This document shows, in pieces, positions 24,101-35,400 of a stretch of DNA of 64,000 nt. Location of the stretch: contig CM036632.1 in NCBI GenBank assembly GCA_020746105.1, forward strand, positions 5,084,001-5,148,000, given 5' to 3'. The DNA comes from Trogon surrucura. Lineage: Eukaryota > Chordata > Aves > Trogoniformes > Trogonidae. Position 1 is the first letter of the stretch. Each line of letters begins with the position of its first letter. The position numbers and the translations under genes are program-made. Under the pieces are notes generated by a model. The model worked only from the letters and a program-made list of their open reading frames with translations, did not search any database and was not told the origin of the DNA.

Positions 24101-27100
24101 ACAGCCCCTCACCAGAAGGGACTGGGAAGGAGGTGACCTATCCCTGCTTCCTTATCTTCCTGGAAAATGGGCAAGAAAAGGAAAACCTGCAGCAATCTGA
24201 AAAATTTCACTCTGGCTCATGGATGGAGCAGCACTTGGAGGCAGACACCATCAGCAGAGCTCAGGCCACCCTTGCTCCCTGGAGAGAGGCGCACAGAGAA
24301 GTGGGACACACACACCCCTTAGGAGGGGTTCCTGTTTTGAGGGAAGAAGAAAAGGACACGACGTGGCGGTCAGGGATGTACTGTTGGCCCTGCTAATAGA
24401 AACCCTCTGTATAAACAGGGAGAGGATCCAACAGAGATCAGAGATGGTTTTTCTTTCAAGAAAATTAAACATTTAAAACATTTGAGAACACACGCCCTCA
24501 CCCCCTGGACAGTAATTAACTTCTTCCTGTGCAGAGCATGGAGCACTTTCCAAAAACAGAGTTAGATGGATTATTTTTCAAAGGAAATGTTGTGGAAAGG
24601 ATCTTCTGTTATGTCCTAAAGTGGGAAAACAGTCACAGTGACCAAAGAAGAGCTTGCTCCATGCATGTGCCACATTGCGTTTGCCCAAGGAGACGGTGAC
24701 ACTACAGATGCCACAGCTTTGGGGTCACGTGGTGGCTGAGCAGCAGTCGCTTTGTTCGATGGAAAAAAGTCTTTGTTTGGTCATTGTACGACCCTAAAAA
24801 TCAATGCAAAGTAAACCAATCACCAACAGTGGAAAAAAAAATTCCCAAACTCAACCTGCGAGGGATGATTGCATTTCCCCAACGTGCTACAACAGCGAAT
24901 CTTGCTATGAGAGAGAGGATGTAAATTCAGATGCAGATGCAAATATATGCAGCGTTCAAGGGAATTTACATCCCAAGTCCGCATCTGAGCCCATCTTCCT
25001 GTGAACTTAGGATGAGCTCAGTCCTCGTGAATCTCCGTTCTCAGAGCAGTAGCATGAAAAGAGGCAGCTGCTATGTGTGTTAAACAAGCACAGTGTGAAT
25101 GACATCTCGGCAATAAAAGGACTCCACTGCTAGCCAAGGTGTTTGGTGGGAACAAAATAACTTCCCAGGCTGATCCCACTGCACTCCCTGAGCCTGCCGA
25201 GAGGAGGGGAGGCAGCACGGGAAGGTAGGGCTTGGTAGAAATGTTTAAGAGCTGTTCTGGAGAGACAATTGTGCTTTGTAGCAAAGTTTGAGGTTTGGAT
25301 GTTTGTTTTCAGTGCTGCGTTGGGAGGAAAATAAAACCCAACATTTTTTGCGACACAGACTTGTGGGGAAACAGCCTTCCTCTGGTTGAAAAGGTCAGGT
25401 TTGCTTTCCATATCTCCCCTCACATCAAAAATGTCCTGCGATCGCTGGAGCTCAGAAGAAAATTTCCTCTTGCAAAGTTAAGTGAGGGCAGGCCTGCAGG
25501 GAGAGCTCATTTCTTTTCCTCGACCAGCTCAAGTTAGCTGGGAGAAACAGGTCTGGATTTGAGCAACCAAAGTACTCTTTTAGGTCCAAGGTCAGGAAAC
25601 AACAGAGCCCAAACACCCAGCAGTGTGGGGCATCTGGAATGTGGCTGGAGATGGGTCAAAGCCAGCGGCAAGTTTGCAAGAACAAACGGTGTTGTTGGAA
25701 CGGGACCTCCACGACCCGGTACAGAATCAGCCCTTGATCTCATGGCAGCCTTGGCCAAACCTGCCTGGGAGACAAAAGTAGCCTGGGACATCACACCCAG
25801 GACATCCGCCACCCTAGAGCAAGGGACAGCAGGAGCTGTCATCACCCAAGGCTGCATGTGGCTCATGCCACAGCAGCCCTCATGTTCTTCCCTGGGCTAC
25901 AGCAGCCACAGGAGTCTCACCTGGCCCCACAGAGTCAGAGAAATGTGCTACACTCGCATAGGAAATTATACACTTTGGGTGGGAAGTCTTCTGGCTCTAC
26001 TCCTGCAGTTTCTCTCCATCCCCTTTACTCTTTCTAATCCTAAAAATCACTTCAAAATTCCCAAATCCCCTTTGGGTATCTCTATTCTCTGACTTCACAC
26101 TACAGCGTTCTCTTGACTGAAATTTAGCATCTTCTCTGTTAGCAAGGATCCCTGTGTGTCAGCATTGCGAGGAGTTTTGGCACTGCTGACCAGGATCGCC
26201 TTTATAATGAGACATCCAGGGATGAGCCTGGGAGGACGGCGAATGTGTACAAAGAAAAAATAATTCAAAGAGACAGGACAAAGGGATCTGTTGGATGGAG
26301 ACCAGTGCATCTGGGGAAGCATCTTTGTTTGAGAGGGAGAAGAGAGCAAAAAGGAGAAAAAAAGAGTAAGAGAGGAAAAAGGCATTCAGAGTGGGATTGT
26401 TCCTTGCCTGCAGGTGTGTGCGCTGGGAAGGCAGGGTGACACCGTGCATTTTTGACATTAAAAGCATTGCCGGCTGGTCACCTTTGGCTGTTCACTCCAC
26501 AATCCCTGCTGAAGTGTAGTGTTCCCGTGCCCGCAGGCAGCGTGCTCCGTCCTTTTCTCTTCCCCCCACCATCTGCCGTTGCAAATTGCCCTGAGCGACT
26601 CCCGCCCCGCATAGAGTTTCAACCAGGGGTAGAAAACAAGGAGGAAGAGAAACACAAACCCAACCTGCGGCAGCACGAGGAGGGAGAGGACCCAGCTTGT
26701 GCCTGGTGCCCATCACAGTGTCATCTGGCCTCTGCTGTCAGGTGCTTCAGGGGCACCCCTGGGTGCCAGTCGTGCTGGGGTCTGCTTGCCCCAGGGCCAG
26801 GGCCGATGGAGGATGGGGAATGCAGGGCTGTGCACACAGTGGGATCCTCTTTCCTTCTATGGCCAAGGCTGCCGCCGGCGACACAGTCCCCCTAACCCCA
26901 TTGTTTCAAATTACAAAGCTGGCCCGATCCCACTGAGCCACCTCAGATCCATGGAAGGAGCCGGCAGCTGCTTTGAAATCTGGACTGGAGTGTCTTCAGC
27001 AGGGAGTGCTTAAAACAACAGCTGGGTTCCCTCCCCATGGGACACAGCACACCAGCCCCAGGTATCGGAGAGGAGACCATGGGCTTTGGAGTCACCAAGG

Positions 27101-27801
27101 GTAAGGGAAAAGGGCATGTCTCTCTGGAGCAGTGCAATCACAGCTCCCTCCTGCATCACACCTGGCTGCTACCCATCACATTTAAGGGCCCAGAGAAGAC
27201 CCTGGGTCCTGGTGAGTGATCCACAGGGGTGATTTCTTGCATCCTCATACACCCTGGTCCGTTTTGCATGGCTCACACTTAGTTGCTGTGTGAGACCTTT
27301 CCTCCAGCACGTGTTCAACCTATTGCCTCCTAAGAGAGCAATTGCAAGCAAAGGTCTGGAATAATCATGCTTATACATTGGACTTAAACATTTTTGTGCC
27401 CACCAGTGCTTCCAGCACCCCCTCCTGAGTCTCAGGCCACCCATCCCTGATTTCGAGACCCTCTGTGGTGGCAGGAGCCAGGAGGGTAGAAGGGGGGCAC
27501 TGGGGGCTGGCGGTCCCACAGGCTGATCCGATTCTTCACGCGTTGTTAACTCCCCCTTGAACGGTCAGGGAGGAGAGCACACGGCCATCGCTGGGACAAA
27601 CTTGGTCATGCTCAGCCACATTCCTGCCTTCAAAAGGGCCCAGGGTGCCTGGGCCTTGGTGGACAAGGGCCCCAGGAGATCACATTACTCAGGGCTTTTG
27701 TAACCTTAACAGCTGTGACGGCGCAGAAAAAAACTATTAGTGCGCACGGCTGCGTGCGCAAGAGCGTTGGGGAGACACCATCCTCGGCAACTCAGGCTGG
27801 C

Positions 27802-27824
27802 ATTAATCCCCCGAACGGATTAAT
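27802..27824. promoter_or_regulatory. Inverted pair of OTX/PITX-type homeodomain sites
   Basis: ATTAATCC (27802-27809) and GGATTAAT (27817-27824) form a perfect 8-bp inverted repeat with a 7-bp spacer. TAATCC is the preferred core of lysine-50 homeodomains (OTX, PITX, GSC), which can bind such palindromes as dimers. Surrounding DNA (about 27710-27860) keeps several CpGs and has no long open frame, which fits a conserved enhancer better than a decayed repeat. Confidence 0.35.
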
Positions 27825-30800
27825 GACGCTTAGTGCTTTGAAGAGGAGAAAAAGGAGATGGGAGACTAATTGGGGAGATCAGCAGGACGAAAGCCAGCAT
27901 GTACTCCCCTCAAAGCCCCAGCCAGCGTTTGGGGAAGCGGCCTCTCCTGTGAGGAGCTCAGGACATCTGCATGGGGAACAGCCTGCCCCATGGACTGCAG
28001 CCAGACAGAATCGTGTGGGTGAAACCTCCTTTGAGGTGTCCCGCGGGCTGAGATGGGTGACAGGGACCAATGATTGTAGCTTGGTGCTGCAGATCTGTGC
28101 CCCCAGCTCCTCCAGAGACTCTGAGCTCCTGCTGCATGCCCAGCCCATGCCAGGAGACAGATTCAGAACTGGGCTGTGCAAGCCTTAAGCCCTGGCACGC
28201 TTGTGCCTCGTCGCTGCGAGCAGCCTGAACAAACGCGGGCTGTTTGCAGAGCAGCGGCAGGAATGCTGGCCCTGAGCCCGGCACGCCACAGAGCCGGCGG
28301 CTCCCGTCCCCTCCCCAACCCCAGCCTGCTCCCTCTGGCCTCACAGCCCTAGGGGAAGGAAAATGGCTTCATGAGAGCCAGTGGGCAAAAAGGAGAGGAT
28401 TTGTCATTGCAAACAAGTCAGCTGCTGTACTTAATAAGTACCAACAAACCCACTTTGGAAGCACATTGGCTGCCCCATGGAATGTACCTACCCACAGTGA
28501 CGAGGTGTAACTGCACCAGCCTCTTCACCAATGCGGTTCCTCCTGCTCCATCAGCATCCCACCAAGCTGTAACCTTCCTGCAGTTCCTCATACCCACCTG
28601 GGCTCTGAAATGGGTGCAAGCTACTGTTTTCCCATGGTCTTGGACCAGGATTAGAGAGCATACTCAACTCCGGCTTGAGGGACATCAGCAGGCTGCTCTG
28701 GCTGACGGCTTTTATGGTTGCTTTCTCCTTTAATTAGAAACATGCAGTTACCAATTACCTGCTCTCCCCTCAACACCTGCATGAGAGAGTTTTCCCCCAG
28801 CCCAGCCTTGATTAGTCACCACCCTCCAAATACTTGGTGAAAAAAGGGCCTCCCTTCCTCTCCAAGGATCCAGCCAAGGTGCATTTGATTTGCATTCACC
28901 ATCCTGGCCATGATTATTGCTGCAAAGGTTGTTGGTATTTCCTCCATGCTTCCCAGTAGCCCTTTGCAAAGGGCTGGCACCAGAAGATCAGGCTGAAGAC
29001 CTCCTAAGCTAAAAACCACGTTTCTACATCACGCTCTCTAGGGCTGTGTTCCCAAGCAGGGGCTACAGCAGATCTAGGTCTCTGGGTCACAGGCAGTCAA
29101 TGAAGCATCCTTCATCCAAGCGTTAGCTGCTCTGGCCCCTCACCCTGCCTGCCCTGCAGCATCCGGACCTTCTCAGCCCGTTCCCTCTTCCCAAAGACGT
29201 ACGAAAGCCCCTAGGACCAATTCACCCCATCTGTATGACCGGGAAAGTATTTAAGGCTTGAAGGTGTATCAGGGCCACTGCAAGCAGGAAAGAAAAATAA
29301 ACAGGCACAGGATCTCTCAGCAAACCATCATCCCGGAGGAGTTGCCAGCCCTCAGTGCCCTGCGGGGGTGGGTTTGTCGGGCTCTGGGTGTTGTTGCCGT
29401 CATTGGCTCTGAGCTGGGACGAGTACAGCTTCAGCTTCTGTGCTGGATACATAAACACATCTGAAACCTGCACACCAGCTACTTCCTAACCCATTTTTCT
29501 ACAATCTTGTCCTACTCGCAGCTCAGTGGGCAAACAGCTTGCAATGCCCTCAGCCAAGAAATGTCTCCCAGGTGTTTTGGGTCTTCCCTGTTCATCCAGG
29601 TGCTCCCACCTACTCACAAAGGGATATCCAACCATCTGCAGATGCAGGAGCATTTACAACCTATATGATTTCACAAATATCACCACACTCCTTGTTACAC
29701 TCTCAGCACCAAAATCCCAGTGGAAACCTTGGACGTTCATCCCACCATGCCTCAGTTTCCCATTCGTTATCCGGGACTGCTGTTCCCAGGAGCAAGAAGA
29801 AAAGCTTTGCAGACTTTGCTTCCCACCCCTGATGCTCTGATGCTTTCCTTTTACCTGACTCCATCCCGTCTTCCCTGTTTGCATATAGCTGTGGGGATAT
29901 CTTCCCCACCGAGCTGATGAAAGAGCCTCCTGATCCCCCCTCCGTCACCCTCTGATGCTTCATCACAGTGAGCCCCTGTTTCACAGAACTAGGAATTAAA
30001 GTGACTGGCGATGCTTTCAGGCTCATCTAACAACTTCCAGAGCCTTAATTTAATTTAATTACCATCCCCTTCTTATCTTAATCATCCCGCCTGTGTTTAT
30101 AAACAAAACACTGACTCCCTGCCCCACAGGCTGCAACCTGAGCACGGTACCTCCCATCTGCACAACTCATTACATTCCTGACTCTGGCCCATCTGCCAGA
30201 TGTCCGCAAGGAAGCCCGTGCAAGCCATGACTGGAAAGCCGGCGAAGAAAAGGCGCTGCGTTAACCGCTCAGCTTTCATCCACCGACCCAGATTTTCCCG
30301 AAACGCCTTCTTTGCTCTATGCTCGGGGTGAGGTATTTTGGTTGGGGTTGCTCAGCCCATTCCCCACTCTCCTGCTGAGGGTGATGGTTCCTGCTGCTGC
30401 TAACCCAGCCCCAGCCCCTCAGTCAGGATATTTATGCCAAGCGGGCGGCCTGACTGGTTGATTTTGTGGAAAACTGGGGTGCTGTGAGCAGCCAGATTGG
30501 TGTCTGCCCTGCCAATATTCAACAGAGAACATGTGATGAGCTGTGTCAGGCAAAGACAGGCTCCCGGGGACACCCTGCTCCTGCCAGCAAGAAATGTGCC
30601 ATGGCTGGAGTCCTCATGGTGGCTCTGCAACCCCAAAATGAGCCCAGAAAGGGAAGAAAAGTCAGTCCCTGCACAAATCTGCTGCCCCAGGGGATGCTGG
30701 GGGGTCCCTCCTGCCCAGTTTGGAGCATCTCCTGCCTGCAGTGCCAATGTGAACAATGGCAGCTGACTCCATCCTTACCCCATGGACTTCAAGGCTCTGT

Positions 30801-31496
30801 TTTCAAGGTTCTTGTTGTTGCTCCTAAAGGACGTTCATCTCCTGAAAATCTCTCTTCCCCTCTGGGTAATCCTGATCCTGATTATCTCAGCCACAACCAA
30901 AGAGAGAGCTGGAAATCTTCCAGTAGAGCTGCAATTTGGTTTCTCTCATGACATTGATTTTTCAGTCCTGCCAGTCTGGACAAACATTGCCAAGATAACT
31001 CCGCTGTTATAAAAAGTGAGGTGAGCTCCTGCTAACCAAAGAGATTCTTGTAAACACCAGGACAAGGGATTTGGCTCAGCGCAGGCGTAAAAAACAAACT
31101 TTGGCTTTGATTTCAAATGCCTCGGAGTTTAAAAGCAGTTATGATGCAACCTCCTTTGTATGTGAGTGGGGTTGGTAATGCCGGTTTCTGCAGGGGGGCG
31201 GAATGTCAGCCTGGCCCAAGGGGGCATTTAGAGAAGCCTTTGCAAGCCTGATGTGGTTCAGTGGTGACAGGTCCAGGGAAAAGGGCAGCCTGTTCCAGAC
31301 GTTTGGATTCTGCCTCCCCTGACAAGAATTAAGCTGCTGAAGGTCTGGCCAGGGCATGGAGGAATAAGAAGGAAAGGCAATATCTTGCTCTGCTTTCTCT
31401 CTTCACTGCAATATTTGCTTTGCTCCCTGGGCTTTCCTCTGCACCATCCTCCGGCCAACTGCAGCGTGGCAGAAGCAGAGACGATTGCTCTGCTGA

Positions 31497-32462
31497 GGTG
31501 TGGTTTTGCCGGTGCTGTTTAATATATTCATCAATGATCTGGATGAGGGATTAGAGAATGTTGTCAGCAAGTTTGCTGATGATACGAAGTTGGGGGGAGT
31601 GGTTGACACACCAGAAGGCTGTGCAGCCATTCAGAGAGACCTAGACAGGCTGGAGGGCTGGGTGGGGAGAAATCTTATGAAGTTTAATAAGGGCAAGTGT
31701 AGAGTTTTGCACTTGGGAAAAAATAACCCCATGTACCAATATAGGTTGGGGACTGCCCTGCTGGAGAGCAGTGCAGGGGAAAGGGACCTGGGGGTTCTAG
31801 TGGACAGCAGGATGACCATGAGCCAGCAATGTGCCCTCGTGGCCAAGAAGGCCAATGGCATCCTGGGGTGTATTAGAAGGGGAGTAGCAAGTAGGTCGAC
31901 AGAGGTCCTCCTGCCCCTCTACTCTGCCCTGGTGAGGCCGCATCTGGAATATTGTGTCCAGTTCTGGGCCCCTCAGTTCAAGAAGGACAGGGAGCTGCTT
32001 GAGAGAGTCCAGCGTAGAGCCACAAAGATGGTGAAGGGAGTGGAGCATCTCCCTGATGAGCAAAGGCTGAAGGAGCTGGATCTCTTTAGCTTGGAGAAGA
32101 GGAGGCTGAGGGGTGACCTCATCAATGTTTATAAATATGTCAAGGGGGAATGTCAGGAGGATGGAGCCAGGCTCTTTTCAGCGGCGTCCACTGACAGGAC
32201 AAGGGGCAATGGGTGGAAGCTGGAACACAGGAGGTTCCAGAAAAATATGAGGAAAAACTTTTTTACTGTAAGGGTGACCGAGCACTGGAACAGGCTGCCC
32301 AGGGAGGTTGTGGAATCTCCTTCTCTTGAGACATTCAAAACCCGCCTGGACGCGTTCCTGTGCGCTCTAGTGTAGGTGGTCCTGCTCTGGCAGGGGGGTT
32401 GGACTAGATGATCTTTAAGGTCCCTTCCAACCTCTAACATTCTGTGATTCTGTGATTCTGTG
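31497..32462 (+). mobile_element. CR1: 5'-truncated CR1 LINE with open reverse-transcriptase fragment
   Basis: This is a CR1 non-LTR retrotransposon copy truncated inside the reverse-transcriptase domain. It opens with residues matching the [12 protein letters not shown] region and retains RT motif C as FADD, the two catalytic aspartates. It continues through the thumb and C-terminal region to a stop at 32373-32375. The CR1 3'UTR follows: GGACTAGATGATCTTT, TCCCTTCCAACC, and three ATTCTGTG octamers ending at 32462. Only the RT part from motif B/C onward is present; the endonuclease, ORF1 and palm N-terminus are missing, so it cannot move on its own. About 290 codons without a stop suggest a fairly recent insertion. 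There is no genuine ATG start: the frame is bounded upstream by TGA at 31494-31496. Confidence 0.95.
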
Positions 32463-35400
32463 GTGTAGCTGGGATGGGATGAGGGATCAGCTTAAAGCCA
32501 TGTGTTGGGAAGAGGTCTCAGCCAAAACGTAAAAATCAGTCCTTTACCCATCACGTGGACTCTTGAGAAATTTGCATCCATAGGGCAGGCTACGTGGCTG
32601 GCTGCAGCCTGCATCTGTTGGCCCAAAATACGTTGAATGATTGGTCCCTCCTTTCACAGAAAGCAATAGTGACTTTGGACTGCTTTGTCTTCCTGATGTG
32701 CTGATGTCACAGCTCACCCCAGGTCCCAGAAGCTCCTAATTCACTTCTGTGGTGCCAGTCCAGGACAGTCACACGCCCCAGGGAGCAGAGGATGAGAGTA
32801 GAGCATCAGCTAACCAATATCCGACAGCATCTCTCCTGGAGATGTTTCCCTATGCCCTGCAATTTGTACAGCAGCCAGGGAAATGTCCCGGTACCCGCCA
32901 TCTCAGAAGTAGAAGATGTATTCTGGAAAGGTATATGCATCAGGTCTGGTGCACTTAGTTGGGTAAGAGCAAGGGGATTTTAAAGAAAAGGTTAAATGAT
33001 GGACAAATCAGGAAGACTAGACTCCCTGGCAGCACTCTCAAGTGTTTGTGCACCTTTGTGTCCAACATTATGTTCCCTGGGCACTTACTGGGGCAAATGA
33101 GATCAGAAATCTCTAAAATATGCCCACAGTGTTGTCCTCTGTGCAAGAGCAGGGAGCAGGCCAAAGCAGTTCTAGTGAGCTGTTCTCCTTGTGTTTGTTG
33201 CTGGCAGGAAGGACAAGGGTTTTTCCTATTATAACTTAGTCATGGGACTAATAAAGCCTCTTTAATTGTAGTTCGTCACTTGTACACACACACGCACAGA
33301 AAGACGTGCTCAGAGTTAAAGTGCAGAGGGAGTCAGCACCTGGCAAAGTCATTATTGGCCACTTTATTTCTAATCGCATGCCGAGGACAAAAAAATAGCA
33401 AAATGAAAATCACCACCAAGAGAAGAACTCAGCTCACATGGGAGGAAGCGCTGCCATACAGGTGTGCAAGATGGAGAGGGAAACTGAGGCATCTTCTTGC
33501 AGAGGATGGAAATAAATATTTCAGTGAAACTGTGGTTACAAACCACAGCTACTCCTGGAGACTTGACACAGACCTTCCCAGGTATGCCTGAACTGGACTC
33601 AGAACTGCCTGGGTTTTACTTAAAACCTGTGTCCACACTACTAAGCTTAGAGGAAAGCAGAGCTGCTTAGATCCCCTCTCCCGCCACGCAAACACAGAGT
33701 CCCGACTTCTTTATTTCAGACATGCCGTTAGTTAATAAGGCTGGCTGCAATAAAAGCTTATCAACCCATAAAACGCACCCTCCCGAGCGCCTATTCCCGG
33801 GGCAAGGCTGTGATAAGGGGTTCAAATGCAGGAAACAGCAGAGAAAGCTCAATAGCAAAGGCAGTTTAGGGAGGTCCTACATAAACAATGGCCCGTCTGT
33901 GCATTAAACAAGGGGCAGGGAGACAGCACCCATCCCTATGGCTGCATTGCACGTGTCTGCAGGGTGTGGTGGAGATGGGGCAGGTTCTTTCCCAATGCCG
34001 TGCCAGGCACGGTGGCCCATGGGCCATATTCTGGGGTCAACATCCCTGTTCGAGCTTTGATCCCACAAGGGTTTAGTCCAGGGACACCGGAGTAAACGCG
34101 CTTGGTGATGATGGTGGCTGCTGGGCACGGGACTGAGTGAGGCAGGGAGGTTACCTGAGGGAATCACATCTGGCAGAGCACAGTAAAAACTTCTTTTATT
34201 TGTTTGGGTTTTTTTTTAATTTATTATGGAATAACACATAAAGCTCAGTAATTATTCTTCAAATATTTGCAAAGTCAGAGCTGGTGTGCTCACATCTGAC
34301 GGCAGCCTCCTTGTGTCCCTTCTCCGAGCTTGGAAAGATCAACCCATCTGAAAGGAAAATACTTCAGTGACATGTTTACTTTTTTTCACAGCTTGTTTTC
34401 TCGCCTGGATGGGAAAGCCTGAGGCTGTCAGTGGGGTTTAAATCCTGCCAGCCTGCTGCGGGCTGGCAGGTGGAGGTACCCGCCACAGCATGCAAGAGTC
34501 CCTCACCCTGTCTCCCACATGCTTTCTGCAGAAATTAAAGATTTCATGGCAGTCGGTGCAGAGGAATGGAGTGTCTGGGTCTCCATTTAAATATTTCAGG
34601 TTATCTGAGTGTTCATTCGAGCCCAAAATTATGCCCCTTGGTATCCGTCCATTTGATCTTACTTTGCTTTTGTCTGTTGGCGCAAGAAACCCTCTGCCAT
34701 GTCAGCCTTGATGTTTAGGGATAGCATGATCCATCAGCCAAAACTCTTCAATGTATAATGCTAAAATAAATAACACTGAATAAATAAACTGAGCTTCCCC
34801 ACCCTGGATGCATAGGCGAAGTTTCCAGTGCCTGAATCACTTCTGGGGCTCTTTTCCTGGACACTCCCAATGTGTCACCCTCCTCCTTGGCAAGAAGACA
34901 CCAGAGCTGGGGACACTGCGCTCCCTGTTCTCACCCTGCTGCCATGGCCACAGCAAATAAAACCTCTGTCCTTGCCCCACCACATCCAAGGATGGTGGAT
35001 GCCCTCAGGGCTGCTGTGATGCACCAAAGGCATAGTCAGAGGTACTGCAGTACTTTGCAGCTGCAAATCTGAGGGCCCTGGGAGTCTGGGTTACCTCCGA
35101 AGGACCACAGAAACCTTTTTAGAGGTTGTCCCGCTAAAATAAGGCTAAAAACAATGGTTCTGTCATGGCTTTCACATGTTTACTTCCCAAGAGAGAGAGT
35201 TTGTCCCATCCTGTAAATACCACCTTCCCCTCTTGTTCCCAGACTCTACGTGGTTGTACTGAAAGAGGTGGTTTGGGCTTGCACCAAGCCGAGTGATCTG
35301 GCTTATTTTGTAACAGATGTTTACAAATGTTATCGGGAGCATTTTATTTTTTTCTACCAAACGGGTAAAGCTGGTGAGGCTCAAGAAACTATTTCTTTGC

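Larger units (their letters stand above)
17977..31496. other. Intergenic DNA, no gene recognised
   Basis: No coding exon is recognised. The interval contains GC-rich patches at about 18.25-18.70 and 21.70-22.15 kb (the latter with a G11 run at 21942-21952), a purine-rich stretch at about 22.21-22.25 kb, a 31-bp tandem duplication at 18.92-18.99 kb, a pair of TTAAATATTTA boxes at 21.12-21.15 kb and a homeodomain palindrome at 27.80 kb. The longest open frame, 262 codons on the minus strand at 21871-22659, sits in GC-rich DNA and has no domain character. Confidence 0.6.

Noticed and set aside
29740-29770. MIR-like core TGCCTCAGTTTCCC, and its reverse near 33479-33492
   Set aside because: Only about 14 bp matches the MIR core; flanks show no convincing extension, so a SINE cannot be called by eye.
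34444-34470. microRNA precursor at the 10-bp hairpin
   Set aside because: The stem is only 10 bp with no outward extension, too short for a pre-miRNA.
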